DNA from: Propionispora hippei DSM 15287
GTDB taxonomy: Bacteria; Bacillota; Negativicutes; Propionisporales; Propionisporaceae
DNA length: 64,000 bases
Direction of reading: 5' to 3'
Assembly (NCBI RefSeq): GCF_900141835.1
Contig: NZ_FQZD01000015.1
Span: 1 to 64,000, forward strand
The notes under the pieces were generated by a model. That model was not told the origin of the DNA. It was given only the letters and a program-made list of their open reading frames with translations, and searched no databases. Made by a program: the position numbers and the translations under genes. Positions 53,261 through 61,122 of the stretch are shown one piece after another (within the stretch, counting starts at the first letter, position 1; each line of letters opens with the position of its first letter).

Positions 53261-53302
53261 AAGGGGGCGTCAGGGACCGTATAAAGCGCCTAGCGCCTCT
53301 CA

Positions 53303-53325
53303 CCGGTCATGACCGGGACTTTTTT
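53303..53325 (+). terminator. Terminator after the FAD oxidoreductase gene
   Basis: Perfect palindrome CCGGTCATGACCGG followed by GACTTTTTT. Confidence 0.7.
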
Positions 53326-53349
53326 CGCATATTATATAAGATATTTGGC

Positions 53350-53378
53350 TTGATTATCTAAACGACAGGGCATATAAT
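53350..53378 (+). promoter_or_regulatory. Promoter of the citrate synthase operon
   Basis: TTGATT, 17-bp spacer, TATAAT. A second TATAAT at 53423-53428 may be an additional -10 but has no -35 at proper distance. Confidence 0.65.
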
Positions 53379-53436
53379 CAAAAATTATATACATTTGTTT
53401 ATACCGGGGAGTTTTTAGTACATATAATGAGGGTAA

Positions 53437-53458
53437 TTTTGTATACAAGTATACAAAA
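53437..53458 (+). promoter_or_regulatory. 22-bp palindromic operator before the citrate synthase gene
   Basis: TTTTGTATAC AA GTATACAAAA is perfectly symmetrical and lies just downstream of the promoters, where a bound repressor would block transcription. TTGTATAC half-sites are typical of GntR-family regulators. No such regulator is encoded beside the operon. Confidence 0.7.
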
Positions 53459-53504
53459 GTGTAAAGAAGTAAAACGAGCAGGTTAGAGTAAAGGGGCTGG
53501 CTGT

Positions 53505-54614
53505 ATGTCTGGATTGACGGGTGTTGTTGCCTGTGAAACGTCGATATGCTCGATAGAAGAGGGCATATTACGCTATCGCGGCTATACGATTGACGATTTG
53601 GCCTATAAAGCGTCGTTTGAAGAAATCATTTACTTACTATGGTATGGCCGTCTGCCAAATCGGCTGGAATTGATCGCGTTAAAGCAGGACTTGACGGAAA
53701 GTGCGGTGTTGCCGCCGAAGATCTACGATTTGCTGCGGCTGTATGCGCCATGGGGCAATGCCATGGCTAAACTGCGCACCTGTGTGTCGTTTCTTACCCA
53801 TTTTGACGATGAGGTCATGGACCACTCTTTTGCGGCCGACCATCGCAAGGCTGTCCGCATTATGGCGCGCATGGCGGCTATTGTGGCGGCCATTGAGCGA
53901 ATTCGCACCGATCTGGAGCCGATTGAGCCGGACGCCATCAAGTTCTCCTCATTGGCGGAAATGTTTCTCTGGCTGTTAAAAGGAGAGAAACCGGAGCCGA
54001 TTGCCGTTAAGGCGATGGACCTCTGTCTGGTGCTGCATGCCGAGCATGAGCTGAATGCCTCGACCTTCGCTTCGCGGGTCACGGTGTCCACCATGTCGGA
54101 TATTTATTCCGGCATTGTATCGGCCATCGGCACGCTGAAAGGAGCGCTCCATGGCAACGCCAATGAACAGGTGGCCAATATGCTGGAGGAAATCGGTGAT
54201 ATCAGCCGGGTGGAAGAGTATATCGCGGCTAAAATCGCCAACCAGGAGCGGATCATGGGCTTTGGACACCGGGTCTACAAAAACGGCGATCCCCGGGCCA
54301 AGCACCTTAAGGCGCTGGCTAAGGAACTGGGCGAGTACAGCGGTGACACGCGCTGGTATGACATGTCGGAGAAAATTGAGCAGATCGTTTATGAAAGCAA
54401 AGGGCTGCGTCCCAATGTCGACTTTTATTCCGCCTCGGTGTATACCTATCTCGGTATACCCAGAGATTTGTTTACGCTCATTTTTGCCACTAGCCGGACT
54501 AGCGGCTGGATGGCCCATATTTTGGAGCAGCACGACAATAATAAGCTTATCCGCCCGCGGGCGAAATATATCGGTAAAAAGCACCAAGAGTGGCTGCCGA
54601 TGGAAGAACGGTAA
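53505..54614 (+). CDS. Citrate synthase
   Basis: Condenses acetyl-CoA and oxaloacetate. 369 residues, the short Gram-positive type. Catalytic residues lie in GALHGNANE (His), MGFGHRVYK (His) and PNVDFYSA (Asp). First of three genes (synthase, aconitase, isocitrate dehydrogenase) in one operon, supplying 2-oxoglutarate for glutamate in an anaerobe with a partial cycle. Confidence 0.95.
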   Translation: MSGLTGVVACETSICSIEEGILRYRGYTIDDLAYKASFEEIIYLLWYGRLPNRLELIALKQDLTESAVLPPKIYDLLRLYAPWGNAMAKLRTCVSFLTHFDDEVMDHSFAADHRKAVRIMARMAAIVAAIERIRTDLEPIEPDAIKFSSLAEMFLWLLKGEKPEPIAVKAMDLCLVLHAEHELNASTFASRVTVSTMSDIYSGIVSAIGTLKGALHGNANEQVANMLEEIGDISRVEEYIAAKIANQERIMGFGHRVYKNGDPRAKHLKALAKELGEYSGDTRWYDMSEKIEQIVYESKGLRPNVDFYSASVYTYLGIPRDLFTLIFATSRTSGWMAHILEQHDNNKLIRPRAKYIGKKHQEWLPMEER

Positions 54615-54632
54615 TTTGGAGGGATATATATT

Positions 54633-56573
54633 ATGAAGCAAACGATGACCGCCAAAATCATTGGCAGCCATCTGGTAAGCGGCAAGATGGTGGCCGGCGA
54701 GGAAATCGGCATCCGCATTGATCAGACGCTGACCCAGGATTCCACCGGAACGATGGCCTATCTGCAACTGGAAGCCATGAACATTCCCCGGGTAAAAACC
54801 AAGCTGTCCGTTGCCTATATTGATCACAATACACTGCAGACCGGCTATGAGAACGCCGACGATCATTTATTCATTCAGACTGTGGCCGCCAAGCATGGCA
54901 TCGTGTTTTCCAAACCGGGCAACGGCATCTGTCATCAGGTGAATGTGGAACGTTTCGGCCGGCCGGGCTGGACACTCTTAGGTTCGGACAGTCATACGCC
55001 GACCGGCGGCGGCATCGGCATGCTGGCCATTGGTGCCGGCGGGCTGGATGTGGCGGTAGCGATGGCCGGCGGTGCCTACTACTTAAAAATGCCCAAGGTC
55101 TGCCGGGTGGAACTGACCGGCAAGCTGCAGCCCTGGGTGAGCGGCAAGGATATCATCCTGGAGCTTTTACGGCGGCTCAGTGTAAAAGGCGGCACCGGCC
55201 GGGTGTTTGAATATACCGGTGAAGGCGCGGCCCGTCTGACGGTGCCCGAACGGGCCACTATCACTAACATGGGGGCCGAACTGGGGGCCACCACCTCGCT
55301 GTTTGCCAGCGATGAAATGACCCGCGCCTTTTTGGCGGCTCAGGGCCGCGAAGCCGACTGGACTGCGCTGGCGCCTGACGAAGGGGCCGAATATGACGAG
55401 ACTGTGGTTATCAATTTGGACGAGCTGCAGCCGCTGGTGGCCAAGCCGCACAGTCCGGACAATGTAGCCCCCGTAGCCGAACTGGCCGGCAGCAAGGTCG
55501 ATCAGGTAGCTATTGGCAGCTGTACCAACTCGTCCTATCTGGATTTAATAAAAGTGGCGAAAATACTGGAAGGCAAGCAGGTGCACCCGGACGTGTCCCT
55601 GGTTATTGCCCCCGGTTCCCGCCAGGTGCTGGGGATGCTGGCCGACAGCGGCGCTCTCAGCGTATTGCTGCGCGCCGGCGCCCGTATCCTGGAATGCGCC
55701 TGTGGTCCCTGCATCGGTATGGGACAGTCGCCTAAATCAGGCGGGGTATCCTTACGGACCTTTAACCGCAACTTTGAAGGCCGCAGCGGTACGCCTGACG
55801 CCAAGGTGTATCTGGTCAGCCCGGAAGTGGCGGCGGTGAGCGCCCTTACCGGTACAATCACCGATCCGCGCACCTTTGGGGCAGCGCCTGTTGCCGTTAT
55901 GCCGGATAAGTTTATTTCCGACGACAACCTGCTTGTTTTTCCGCCGGCTGACGGACAGGCTGTGGAAGTGGTCCGCGGACCCAATATCAAGCCCTTCCCC
56001 AAAGCGCAGCCGCCGGCTGAATCACTGCGGGCGCCGGTGCTCCTGAAAGTGGGCGACAATATTACGACCGACCATATTATGCCCTCCCATGCCAGCCTGC
56101 TGCCTTATCGTTCCAACATTCCCCATCTGGCCAAGTACTGCTTCAGCGGGGTGGATTCTTCCTTTCCGGAACGGGCGTTACAGGCTCAGGGCGGCATTAT
56201 TGTCGGCGGCAATAATTACGGTCAGGGCTCCAGCCGGGAGCATGCGGCTCTCGCTCCGCTCTATTTGGGCATCAAAGCGGTACTGGTCCAGTCCTTCGCC
56301 CGTATTCACCGGGCCAACCTGGTTAACTTCGGTATTGTGCCGCTCTTGTTTGCCGACAGTGCCGACTATGCCGGAATCAGCCTGAATGACGAACTGGTTA
56401 TTGAAAACCTTCGTGACCAGTTGAGTGCGGCTACCGTGCTGACGGTGCGCAATGTAACGACAGGCAAGGACATTCCGGTCAAGTGGGAAGCCACCGAACG
56501 GGAACGGCAGATCATTCTGGCTGGCGGGCTCTTAAACTACACCAGACAGGCAGGAGGTGTGGGCCGTGCGTAA
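54633..56573 (+). CDS. Aconitate hydratase (aconitase)
   Basis: Isomerises citrate to isocitrate through a 4Fe-4S cluster. 646 residues, the compact mitochondrial/AcnA-X type common in anaerobes. Cluster cysteines are in IGSCTNSSYLD and CACGPCIGMGQ; SDSHTPTGGGIG and the C-terminal swivel domain motif NNYGQGSSREHAAL are present. GGAGGG precedes ATG 54633. Its last 8 bases overlap the next gene. Confidence 0.95.
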   Translation: MKQTMTAKIIGSHLVSGKMVAGEEIGIRIDQTLTQDSTGTMAYLQLEAMNIPRVKTKLSVAYIDHNTLQTGYENADDHLFIQTVAAKHGIVFSKPGNGICHQVNVERFGRPGWTLLGSDSHTPTGGGIGMLAIGAGGLDVAVAMAGGAYYLKMPKVCRVELTGKLQPWVSGKDIILELLRRLSVKGGTGRVFEYTGEGAARLTVPERATITNMGAELGATTSLFASDEMTRAFLAAQGREADWTALAPDEGAEYDETVVINLDELQPLVAKPHSPDNVAPVAELAGSKVDQVAIGSCTNSSYLDLIKVAKILEGKQVHPDVSLVIAPGSRQVLGMLADSGALSVLLRAGARILECACGPCIGMGQSPKSGGVSLRTFNRNFEGRSGTPDAKVYLVSPEVAAVSALTGTITDPRTFGAAPVAVMPDKFISDDNLLVFPPADGQAVEVVRGPNIKPFPKAQPPAESLRAPVLLKVGDNITTDHIMPSHASLLPYRSNIPHLAKYCFSGVDSSFPERALQAQGGIIVGGNNYGQGSSREHAALAPLYLGIKAVLVQSFARIHRANLVNFGIVPLLFADSADYAGISLNDELVIENLRDQLSAATVLTVRNVTTGKDIPVKWEATERERQIILAGGLLNYTRQAGGVGRA

Positions 56574-57561
56574 AGTTACTTTAATTCCCGGCGACGGCGT
56601 CGGACCGGAAATTGCCCAGGCTGTGCAGTCAATTTTGGCTGCCGCTAAAGCGCCGGTAGTCTGGGATATCTGCCAGGCCGGACAAGCCGGTATCGATCAG
56701 GCGGGCGAACCGCTGCCGGAAGCGACGCTGGCCAGCATTCGCGCCAACGGTTTGGCTCTCAAGGGACCGTTGACTACTCAGATCGGCAAGGGTTACCGCA
56801 GCATTAACGTGACGCTGCGTCAGACCTTCGACCTGTACTGCAATTTACGCCCGGTAAAATCACTGGCTGGTATCGGCAGCCGCTATGAAGGGGTCGATTT
56901 GGTCATTTTCCGCGAAAATACAGAAGATCTCTATGCCGGTGTGGAACACAAAGTGGGAGCCGATGCCGCTGAATCAATTAAAATCATTACCCGCAAGGCG
57001 TCGCTGCGCATTGCCGAGGCGGCGTTTGCCTACGCGGTAAAACATAGCCGCAAGAAAGTAACGGCTGTGCATAAAGCTAATATTATGAAACTGTCCGACG
57101 GCCTGTTCCTGGAGTGTGCCAGGGAAGTGGCCGCCCGGTATCCGCAAATCACCTACGAAGAGGTCATTGTAGACAATATGTGCATGCAGCTTGTCATTCG
57201 CCCGCAAAGCTATGATGTGCTGCTGGCGCCTAATCTCTACGGCGACATTATCTCCGACCTGTGCGCCGGCTTGGCCGGCGGACTGGGCGTAGTGCCCGGG
57301 GCCAATATCGGTACGGAATGCGCCATTTTTGAAGCCGTTCATGGCACGGCGCCGGACATTGCCGGCAAAAATATTGTCAATCCGGTGGCTATGCTGCTTT
57401 CCGGGCTGATGCTGCTGGAGCATATCGGCGAAACGGCTATTGCCGGCCGGATTCGGGCCGCTGTGGAGCGGGTTATTGCCGAAGGCAAAACGGTGACTCC
57501 CGATATCGGCGGGACGGCATCCACCGTGGAAATGACCGAAGCAATAATCAAATTACTGTAA
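56566..57561 (+). CDS. NAD-type isocitrate dehydrogenase
   Basis: Oxidative decarboxylation of isocitrate to 2-oxoglutarate. 331 residues of the beta-decarboxylating dehydrogenase family: LIPGDGVGPEI, FRENTEDLYAG, the lysine in VHKANIMKLSDGLF, and NLYGDIISDLCAGLAGG. Length and sequence are of the short NAD-linked IDH group rather than NADP-Icd. GTG 56566 lies nine bases after AGGAGGTG and overlaps the aconitase stop; GTG 56557 is inside the SD. A homoisocitrate or isopropylmalate role is unlikely next to citrate synthase and aconitase. Confidence 0.92.
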   Translation: MRKVTLIPGDGVGPEIAQAVQSILAAAKAPVVWDICQAGQAGIDQAGEPLPEATLASIRANGLALKGPLTTQIGKGYRSINVTLRQTFDLYCNLRPVKSLAGIGSRYEGVDLVIFRENTEDLYAGVEHKVGADAAESIKIITRKASLRIAEAAFAYAVKHSRKKVTAVHKANIMKLSDGLFLECAREVAARYPQITYEEVIVDNMCMQLVIRPQSYDVLLAPNLYGDIISDLCAGLAGGLGVVPGANIGTECAIFEAVHGTAPDIAGKNIVNPVAMLLSGLMLLEHIGETAIAGRIRAAVERVIAEGKTVTPDIGGTASTVEMTEAIIKLL

Positions 57562-57580
57562 TATTGCGCAACCAATGAGG

Positions 57581-57619
57581 GGCTGTTTCACTAAGAAAAG
57601 GTGTAACAGCCTTGTTTGT
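57581..57619 (+). terminator. Terminator of the citrate synthase operon
   Basis: GGCTGTTTCAC / GTGTAACAGCC with one mismatch, loop TAAGAAAAG, then TTGTTTGTT. Confidence 0.65.
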
Positions 57620-57624
57620 TCCCT

Positions 57625-57965
57625 GTTCGGCCGTTACGGAAAAAGGCGGTCCGCAGGATGAAAAAATAGTACCTTCCGTCAAGAAAATCCGACTGTTTGA
57701 GCGAAGCGAGTTTCGGATTTTTAGGAAGGTACTATTTTTTCAAGCTTTTTGGAGTTCAGGCCTAGTACCTTGTCGGTCTTAAAACAGTAGGAGAATGGCG
57801 AGATTATTTTTCGCAGCGCGAGGCGAAGGAAGGAGTCATACCGTTAGTATGCTGACTGACGACAACGAAGCGGTGCGGAAAATAGACCGCCAGTATTCAC
57901 TGGATTAAGGCTGATAAGGTACTAGCCTTTTGGGTCCCTTTGTGGCAATGACAAAGGGACGACAA
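57625..57965 (+). repeat. Intergenic repeat family A, copy A2, interrupted by B2
   Basis: Begins TTCGGCCGTTACGGAAA and GGTCCGCAGGATG; a perfect 17-bp stem AAAAAATAGTACCTTCC / GGAAGGTACTATTTTTT encloses GTCAAGAAAATCC and TGTTTGAGCGAAGCGAGTTT. After CAGGCCTAG the family A sequence stops, element B2 intervenes, and the expected terminal hairpin GTCCCTTTGT / ACAAAGGGAC resumes at 57935. So B2 sits inside A2. Confidence 0.8.
57762..57925 (-). repeat. Palindromic element family B/D, copy B2, nested in A2
   Basis: Near-identical, inverted, to B1 at 3571-3720. Its ends TACCTTGTCGGTCTTAA and the complementary TTAAGGCTGATAAGGTA form an inverted repeat of about 17 bp with two or three mismatches. CTAG occurs at both outer borders and may be a target duplication, although CTAG is itself a palindrome. 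Inner GCATACTAACGGTATG hairpin and GACGACAACGAAG core are present. Confidence 0.8.
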
Positions 57966-58179
57966 ACTATTTCTCCACACATACGGGCTGTTTAAATAAG
58001 AAAATAATTGGGTGATAGTCTCTTTTGGCATAGAGCAATAATTTCGAGTTAAATCGGATATAACTGTGAATAGGGATTGGCAGGCCAACAGGAATTTTTC
58101 ACCTGTCCGTAGAACTATCCATGAACAAAGGACAAAATGGCGTAAATGCGGCAAAAAGGGTCGCGCAGGGGGAACAAAT
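57966..58179. other. Leader region of the L-serine dehydratase operon
   Basis: No gene. The open frame before ATG 58180 has no ribosome site and no homology to the enzyme. Contains AT-rich sequence near 57990-58060 that may hold the promoter; no convincing -35/-10 pair was found. Confidence 0.35.
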
Positions 58180-58839
58180 ATGGGAGTACTTGATATTATC
58201 GGTCCGATTATGATCGGCCCCTCCAGCTCGCATACGGCGGGCGCTGCCCGGTTGGGGAACATGGCCCGCACCATACTGGGCGAGGAGCCAGTCAGGGCGA
58301 CCATCCAATTATACGGCTCCTTTGCCCGGACGTATAAGGGGCACGGTACCGACAAGGCGCTGGTGGCCGGTCTAATGGGCCTTTCGCCGGAGGACCCGGC
58401 GATTAAGACCGCCTTGGACCGGGCTGCCCGGTCGGCTCTGCAGGTTGTATTCACCAGGGAGGACGGGCAGGACTGCCATCCTAACACCGTTAAGTTCCTA
58501 TTGGAAGGCGAGTCGGGCCGGAAGGTGGCTGTTACGGGGGCCTCCACCGGCGGCGGACGGATTGTCATCAGCAAAATTGATGGCTACGAGGTGGAATGCA
58601 CCGGTGAATATTATACATTGATTGCCGTGTACCAGGATAAGCCGGGAATTGTGGCGGCGGTTACCCAAATCCTGGCCCAGCATGAGGTCAATATCGCCTT
58701 TATGAAAGTGTCCCGCAAGCAAAAGGGTGCCCAGGCGTTAATGATTCTGGAAGCGGACCAGCCGATTACCGAAGATGTCATCGCTGCGGTGGACAGGCTG
58801 CCTGCCATGGAGTCGGCGCTGCTGGTGAAGCCGCTATGA
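58180..58839 (+). CDS. sdaAB: L-serine ammonia-lyase, iron-sulphur-dependent, beta subunit
   Basis: Regulatory/structural subunit of the enzyme that turns L-serine into pyruvate and ammonia. 219 residues: family motif IGPSSSHTAGAARLG near the N-terminus, and a C-terminal ACT domain (about 148-219, YTLIAVYQDKPGIVAAVTQIL) that may bind serine. ATG 58180 follows CAGGGGGA. Alpha subunit gene follows after 13 bp. Confidence 0.95.
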   Translation: MGVLDIIGPIMIGPSSSHTAGAARLGNMARTILGEEPVRATIQLYGSFARTYKGHGTDKALVAGLMGLSPEDPAIKTALDRAARSALQVVFTREDGQDCHPNTVKFLLEGESGRKVAVTGASTGGGRIVISKIDGYEVECTGEYYTLIAVYQDKPGIVAAVTQILAQHEVNIAFMKVSRKQKGAQALMILEADQPITEDVIAAVDRLPAMESALLVKPL

Positions 58840-58852
58840 GGGAGGAAACAAG

Positions 58853-59713
58853 ATGAATTATGGATATATTGCCGACCTGGTTTCGCTGGCCACCGAACGG
58901 AAACAGCAGTTGTCGGATATTGTGCTGGCAACCGAGACGGCGAACAGTGACTATCCAGCCGCCTATTTCTGGGAAGCCATGCGGGAGCGGTATGGCGTTA
59001 TGAGGGAAGCCGCCATTAGCGGGCTTAAGCTACGGGAAAAATCAGCCAGCGGCATGGTCGGTGGCGATGCCGCCCTGCTGGCCGGCGATGACCTGTTTTT
59101 GGGACCGGTTGTTACTAAGACGGCCGCTTATGCGATTGCCATTAGTGAGGTAAACGCCAGCATGGGCCGGATTGTCGCCTGCCCGACCGCCGGGTCCTGT
59201 GGCATTGTTCCCGGTGCTATCCTGGCGGTCTGCGAATGTCTGGATTATCCGGAGGAAGCCGCCATCCGGGCTTTATTTACTGCCGCCGGCATTGGGGAAG
59301 TGGTTGCTAAAAACGCCACGGTAGCCGGCGCTGTGGGCGGCTGCCAGGCCGAGTGCGGCACGGCAGCCGCGATGGCGGCAGCGGCCGTAGTGGAATTGCG
59401 GGGCGGGACGGCCTACCAGTCGGCCCAGGCCGTAGCCCTGGCTCTCAAAAATATGCTGGGTCTTGTCTGTGACCCGGTGGCCGGTCTGGTGGAGGTCCCC
59501 TGCGTGAAACGCAACGGCTTTGCCGCCGTCCATGCTTTGCTGGCGGCACAACTGGCTTTGGCAGGAGTGGAAAGCGTGATTCCGGCCGATGAGGTCATTG
59601 CAGCCATGTACCGGATTGGCCTGGATCTGCCGAGTTCACTGAAGGAAACGTCCGAAGGTGGCTTGGCGAAAACGCCGACGGGTCAAAAGATCAACGAACG
59701 CTTGCTAAGCTAG
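58853..59713 (+). CDS. sdaAA: L-serine ammonia-lyase, iron-sulphur-dependent, alpha subunit
   Basis: Catalytic subunit, 286 residues, binding an oxygen-sensitive 4Fe-4S cluster through cysteines in CPTAGSCGIVPGA, GGCQAECGTA and LVCDPVAGLVEVPC. GGAGGAAACAAG precedes ATG 58853. Supplies pyruvate, which PflB or KorAB-type enzymes can use. Confidence 0.95.
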   Translation: MNYGYIADLVSLATERKQQLSDIVLATETANSDYPAAYFWEAMRERYGVMREAAISGLKLREKSASGMVGGDAALLAGDDLFLGPVVTKTAAYAIAISEVNASMGRIVACPTAGSCGIVPGAILAVCECLDYPEEAAIRALFTAAGIGEVVAKNATVAGAVGGCQAECGTAAAMAAAAVVELRGGTAYQSAQAVALALKNMLGLVCDPVAGLVEVPCVKRNGFAAVHALLAAQLALAGVESVIPADEVIAAMYRIGLDLPSSLKETSEGGLAKTPTGQKINERLLS

Positions 59714-59758
59714 GTATCCTTGACGGGGCAGTGCTTGGAGCAAAGAGAGGCACCCGGC

Positions 59759-59787
59759 TTGACAAAAAAAGTAAAGCGGTATAAAAT
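59759..59787 (+). promoter_or_regulatory. Promoter of the Mn2+ riboswitch transcript
   Basis: TTGACA, 17-bp spacer, TAAAAT; 20 bp before the aptamer. Confidence 0.8.
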
Positions 59788-59803
59788 ATATTCAAGTGCA
59801 TAT

Positions 59804-59919
59804 TTTCAAGGGGAGTAACCTTAAAAATAAAGTCGTCAGTTCGGTGTCAAGCACCCGGCTTTATTTGCATCTATTGCTGGTAAGACCTTGCCTAACTATT
59901 TTAGTAGGCAAGGTTTTTT
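59804..59919 (+). ncRNA. yybP-ykoY (Mn2+) riboswitch with terminator
   Basis: Conserved core elements in order: CAAGGGGAGUAACC (59808-59820), a hairpin with GCCGGG-type pairing, and AUUGCUGGUAAGACCUUGCC (59873-59892). The 3' part ACCUUGCCUA then pairs with UAGGCAAGGU (59905-59914) before UUUUUU, a terminator exclusive with the aptamer. It precedes a TerC-family gene, the classic ykoY arrangement. Mn2+ should prevent termination. Confidence 0.92.
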
Positions 59920-59938
59920 ATTTTATCATCGGGTAAAC

Positions 59939-59974
59939 TAGGGCGTGTGTTCGGATAGTTTGAATGCACGCCTA
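59939..59974 (+). repeat. Shortened family C element (ends only)
   Basis: TAGGGCGTG at the left joins TTCGGATAGTTTGAATGCACGCCTA at the right, so both terminal arms of C1 are kept and the centre is gone. It lies between the riboswitch terminator and the SD AAGGAGG of the TerC gene, 3 bp from the SD. Confidence 0.7.
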
Positions 59975-59991
59975 ACAAGGAGGCTATATTA

Positions 59992-60654
59992 ATGGAACAT
60001 TTTTTTACAATGGAAACCTTGTGGAATTTGGCGGCAATTGTATTTATTGATTTAATTCTGGCCGGTGACAATGCTCTGGTTATCGGCATGGCGGCGCGGA
60101 ATCTGCCGCGAGGACAGCAGAAGAGGGCAATCTTCTGGGGCACCTTCGGCGCAATTTTTATCCGGGCCGTATCCACCCTGGTAGTGGTCTGGCTGCTGCG
60201 CATACCGGCACTGATGATCACCGGCGGCGCGCTGCTGCTATGGATCGCCTATAAGCTGATTGTGGAGGAGAAGCAGCATGAGGTGGACGCACCGTCCGGT
60301 ATGGGCGCTGCCATCCGGACCATTGTGGTTGCCGACGGCGTAATGGGCATTGACAATGTCATGGGTATTGCCGGCGTGGCTCACGGCAATATGCTGCTGG
60401 TATTGATCGGTATCGGCATTACCATTCCAATCATTATCTGGGGCAGTACGGTATTTATTAAGCTGATTGAGCGGTATCCCTGGCTGATCTATGCCGGCGG
60501 CGGGATTCTAGCCTGGACGGCTGGCGGCATGATCAGCGGCGACTCCCTCCTGACCGGTCATGTGGCCGTTACTTCCACTATGAAGTGGGGTGTACAGCTT
60601 GTTTTGACCGTTGGTCTTTTGGGTGTGGCCTGGCGGCAAAAACAGGCCGGTTAA
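59992..60654 (+). CDS. TerC-family membrane protein (YkoY/YjbE type)
   Basis: A 220-residue integral membrane protein with seven helices and acidic intramembrane motifs: DLILAGDNALVIGMAARNLP and DGVMGIDNVMGIAGVAHGN, the metal-site pattern of TerC proteins. Members under yybP-ykoY riboswitches export Mn2+ or metallate exported proteins. AAGGAGG precedes ATG 59992. The riboswitch upstream strongly supports a manganese role. Confidence 0.92.
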   Translation: MEHFFTMETLWNLAAIVFIDLILAGDNALVIGMAARNLPRGQQKRAIFWGTFGAIFIRAVSTLVVVWLLRIPALMITGGALLLWIAYKLIVEEKQHEVDAPSGMGAAIRTIVVADGVMGIDNVMGIAGVAHGNMLLVLIGIGITIPIIIWGSTVFIKLIERYPWLIYAGGGILAWTAGGMISGDSLLTGHVAVTSTMKWGVQLVLTVGLLGVAWRQKQAG

Positions 60655-60741
60655 CAGAAGAAGAGATAAAGCGGTTACCATCTGTTGACGCAGGGCTGTC
60701 CTTATGATATTGTAAATAGCAATAAGCTGATCAATCACTTG

Positions 60742-60782
60742 AAGGCTGAGAGACCCTGAACCGGGTTTTCTCAGCCTTTTTT
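60742..60782 (+). terminator. Terminator after the TerC gene
   Basis: AAGGCTGAGA / TCTCAGCCTT stem followed by TTTT. Confidence 0.8.
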
Positions 60783-60820
60783 GCCAGGAGCGTTTCGGAT
60801 AGTTTGAAAACATGCCCTAG
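60783..60820 (+). repeat. Solo right end of a family C element
   Basis: GCCAGGAGCGTTTCGGATAG and TTTGAAAACATGCCCTA match the last 38 bp of C1 with few changes. No left end is present; the sequence begins directly at the TerC terminator. Confidence 0.7.
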
Positions 60821-60909
60821 CTCGGCTGGAAGTGGCATGTGGCGCCCTGCTTTGGCGTATAGTGTATAACAGCATCCATGGAAGGTTTTAGAAAATATCA
60901 TAATCATGA

Positions 60910-60938
60910 TTGACAACCTTTGTAATTAAACGTATAAT
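60910..60938 (+). promoter_or_regulatory. Consensus promoter of the osmoprotectant operon
   Basis: TTGACA, 17-bp spacer, TATAAT, both hexamers perfect. A second TATAATA follows at 60944. Confidence 0.85.
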
Positions 60939-60969
60939 GACCGTATAATAATTGATAAAAACAATTTGC

Positions 60970-60992
60970 TAATTATCATATTGTGATAATTA
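60970..60992 (+). promoter_or_regulatory. Inverted repeat operator of the osmoprotectant operon
   Basis: TAATTATCA TATTG TGATAATTA, exact 9-bp arms, about 25 bp after the expected transcription start. The pattern suits a MarR/GbsR-type repressor, a class known to control opuC-like operons; no such gene is in the window. Confidence 0.65.
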
Positions 60993-61122
60993 ATAAATTG
61001 TATAGTTGAATAAGTTGACCAGACCACTGGAGGCTGAGGAACGCTGTAATGCATGCATTGCGGTGTACTTAGCCTTTTTGTCTTTATTTGAAGCTAATCT
61101 TTTTGGGAAGGGAGCGTGGCTG

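Noticed and set aside
53326..53400. AT-rich tract as a replication origin
   Set aside because: No DnaA-box cluster; it is explained by the promoter of the citrate synthase operon.
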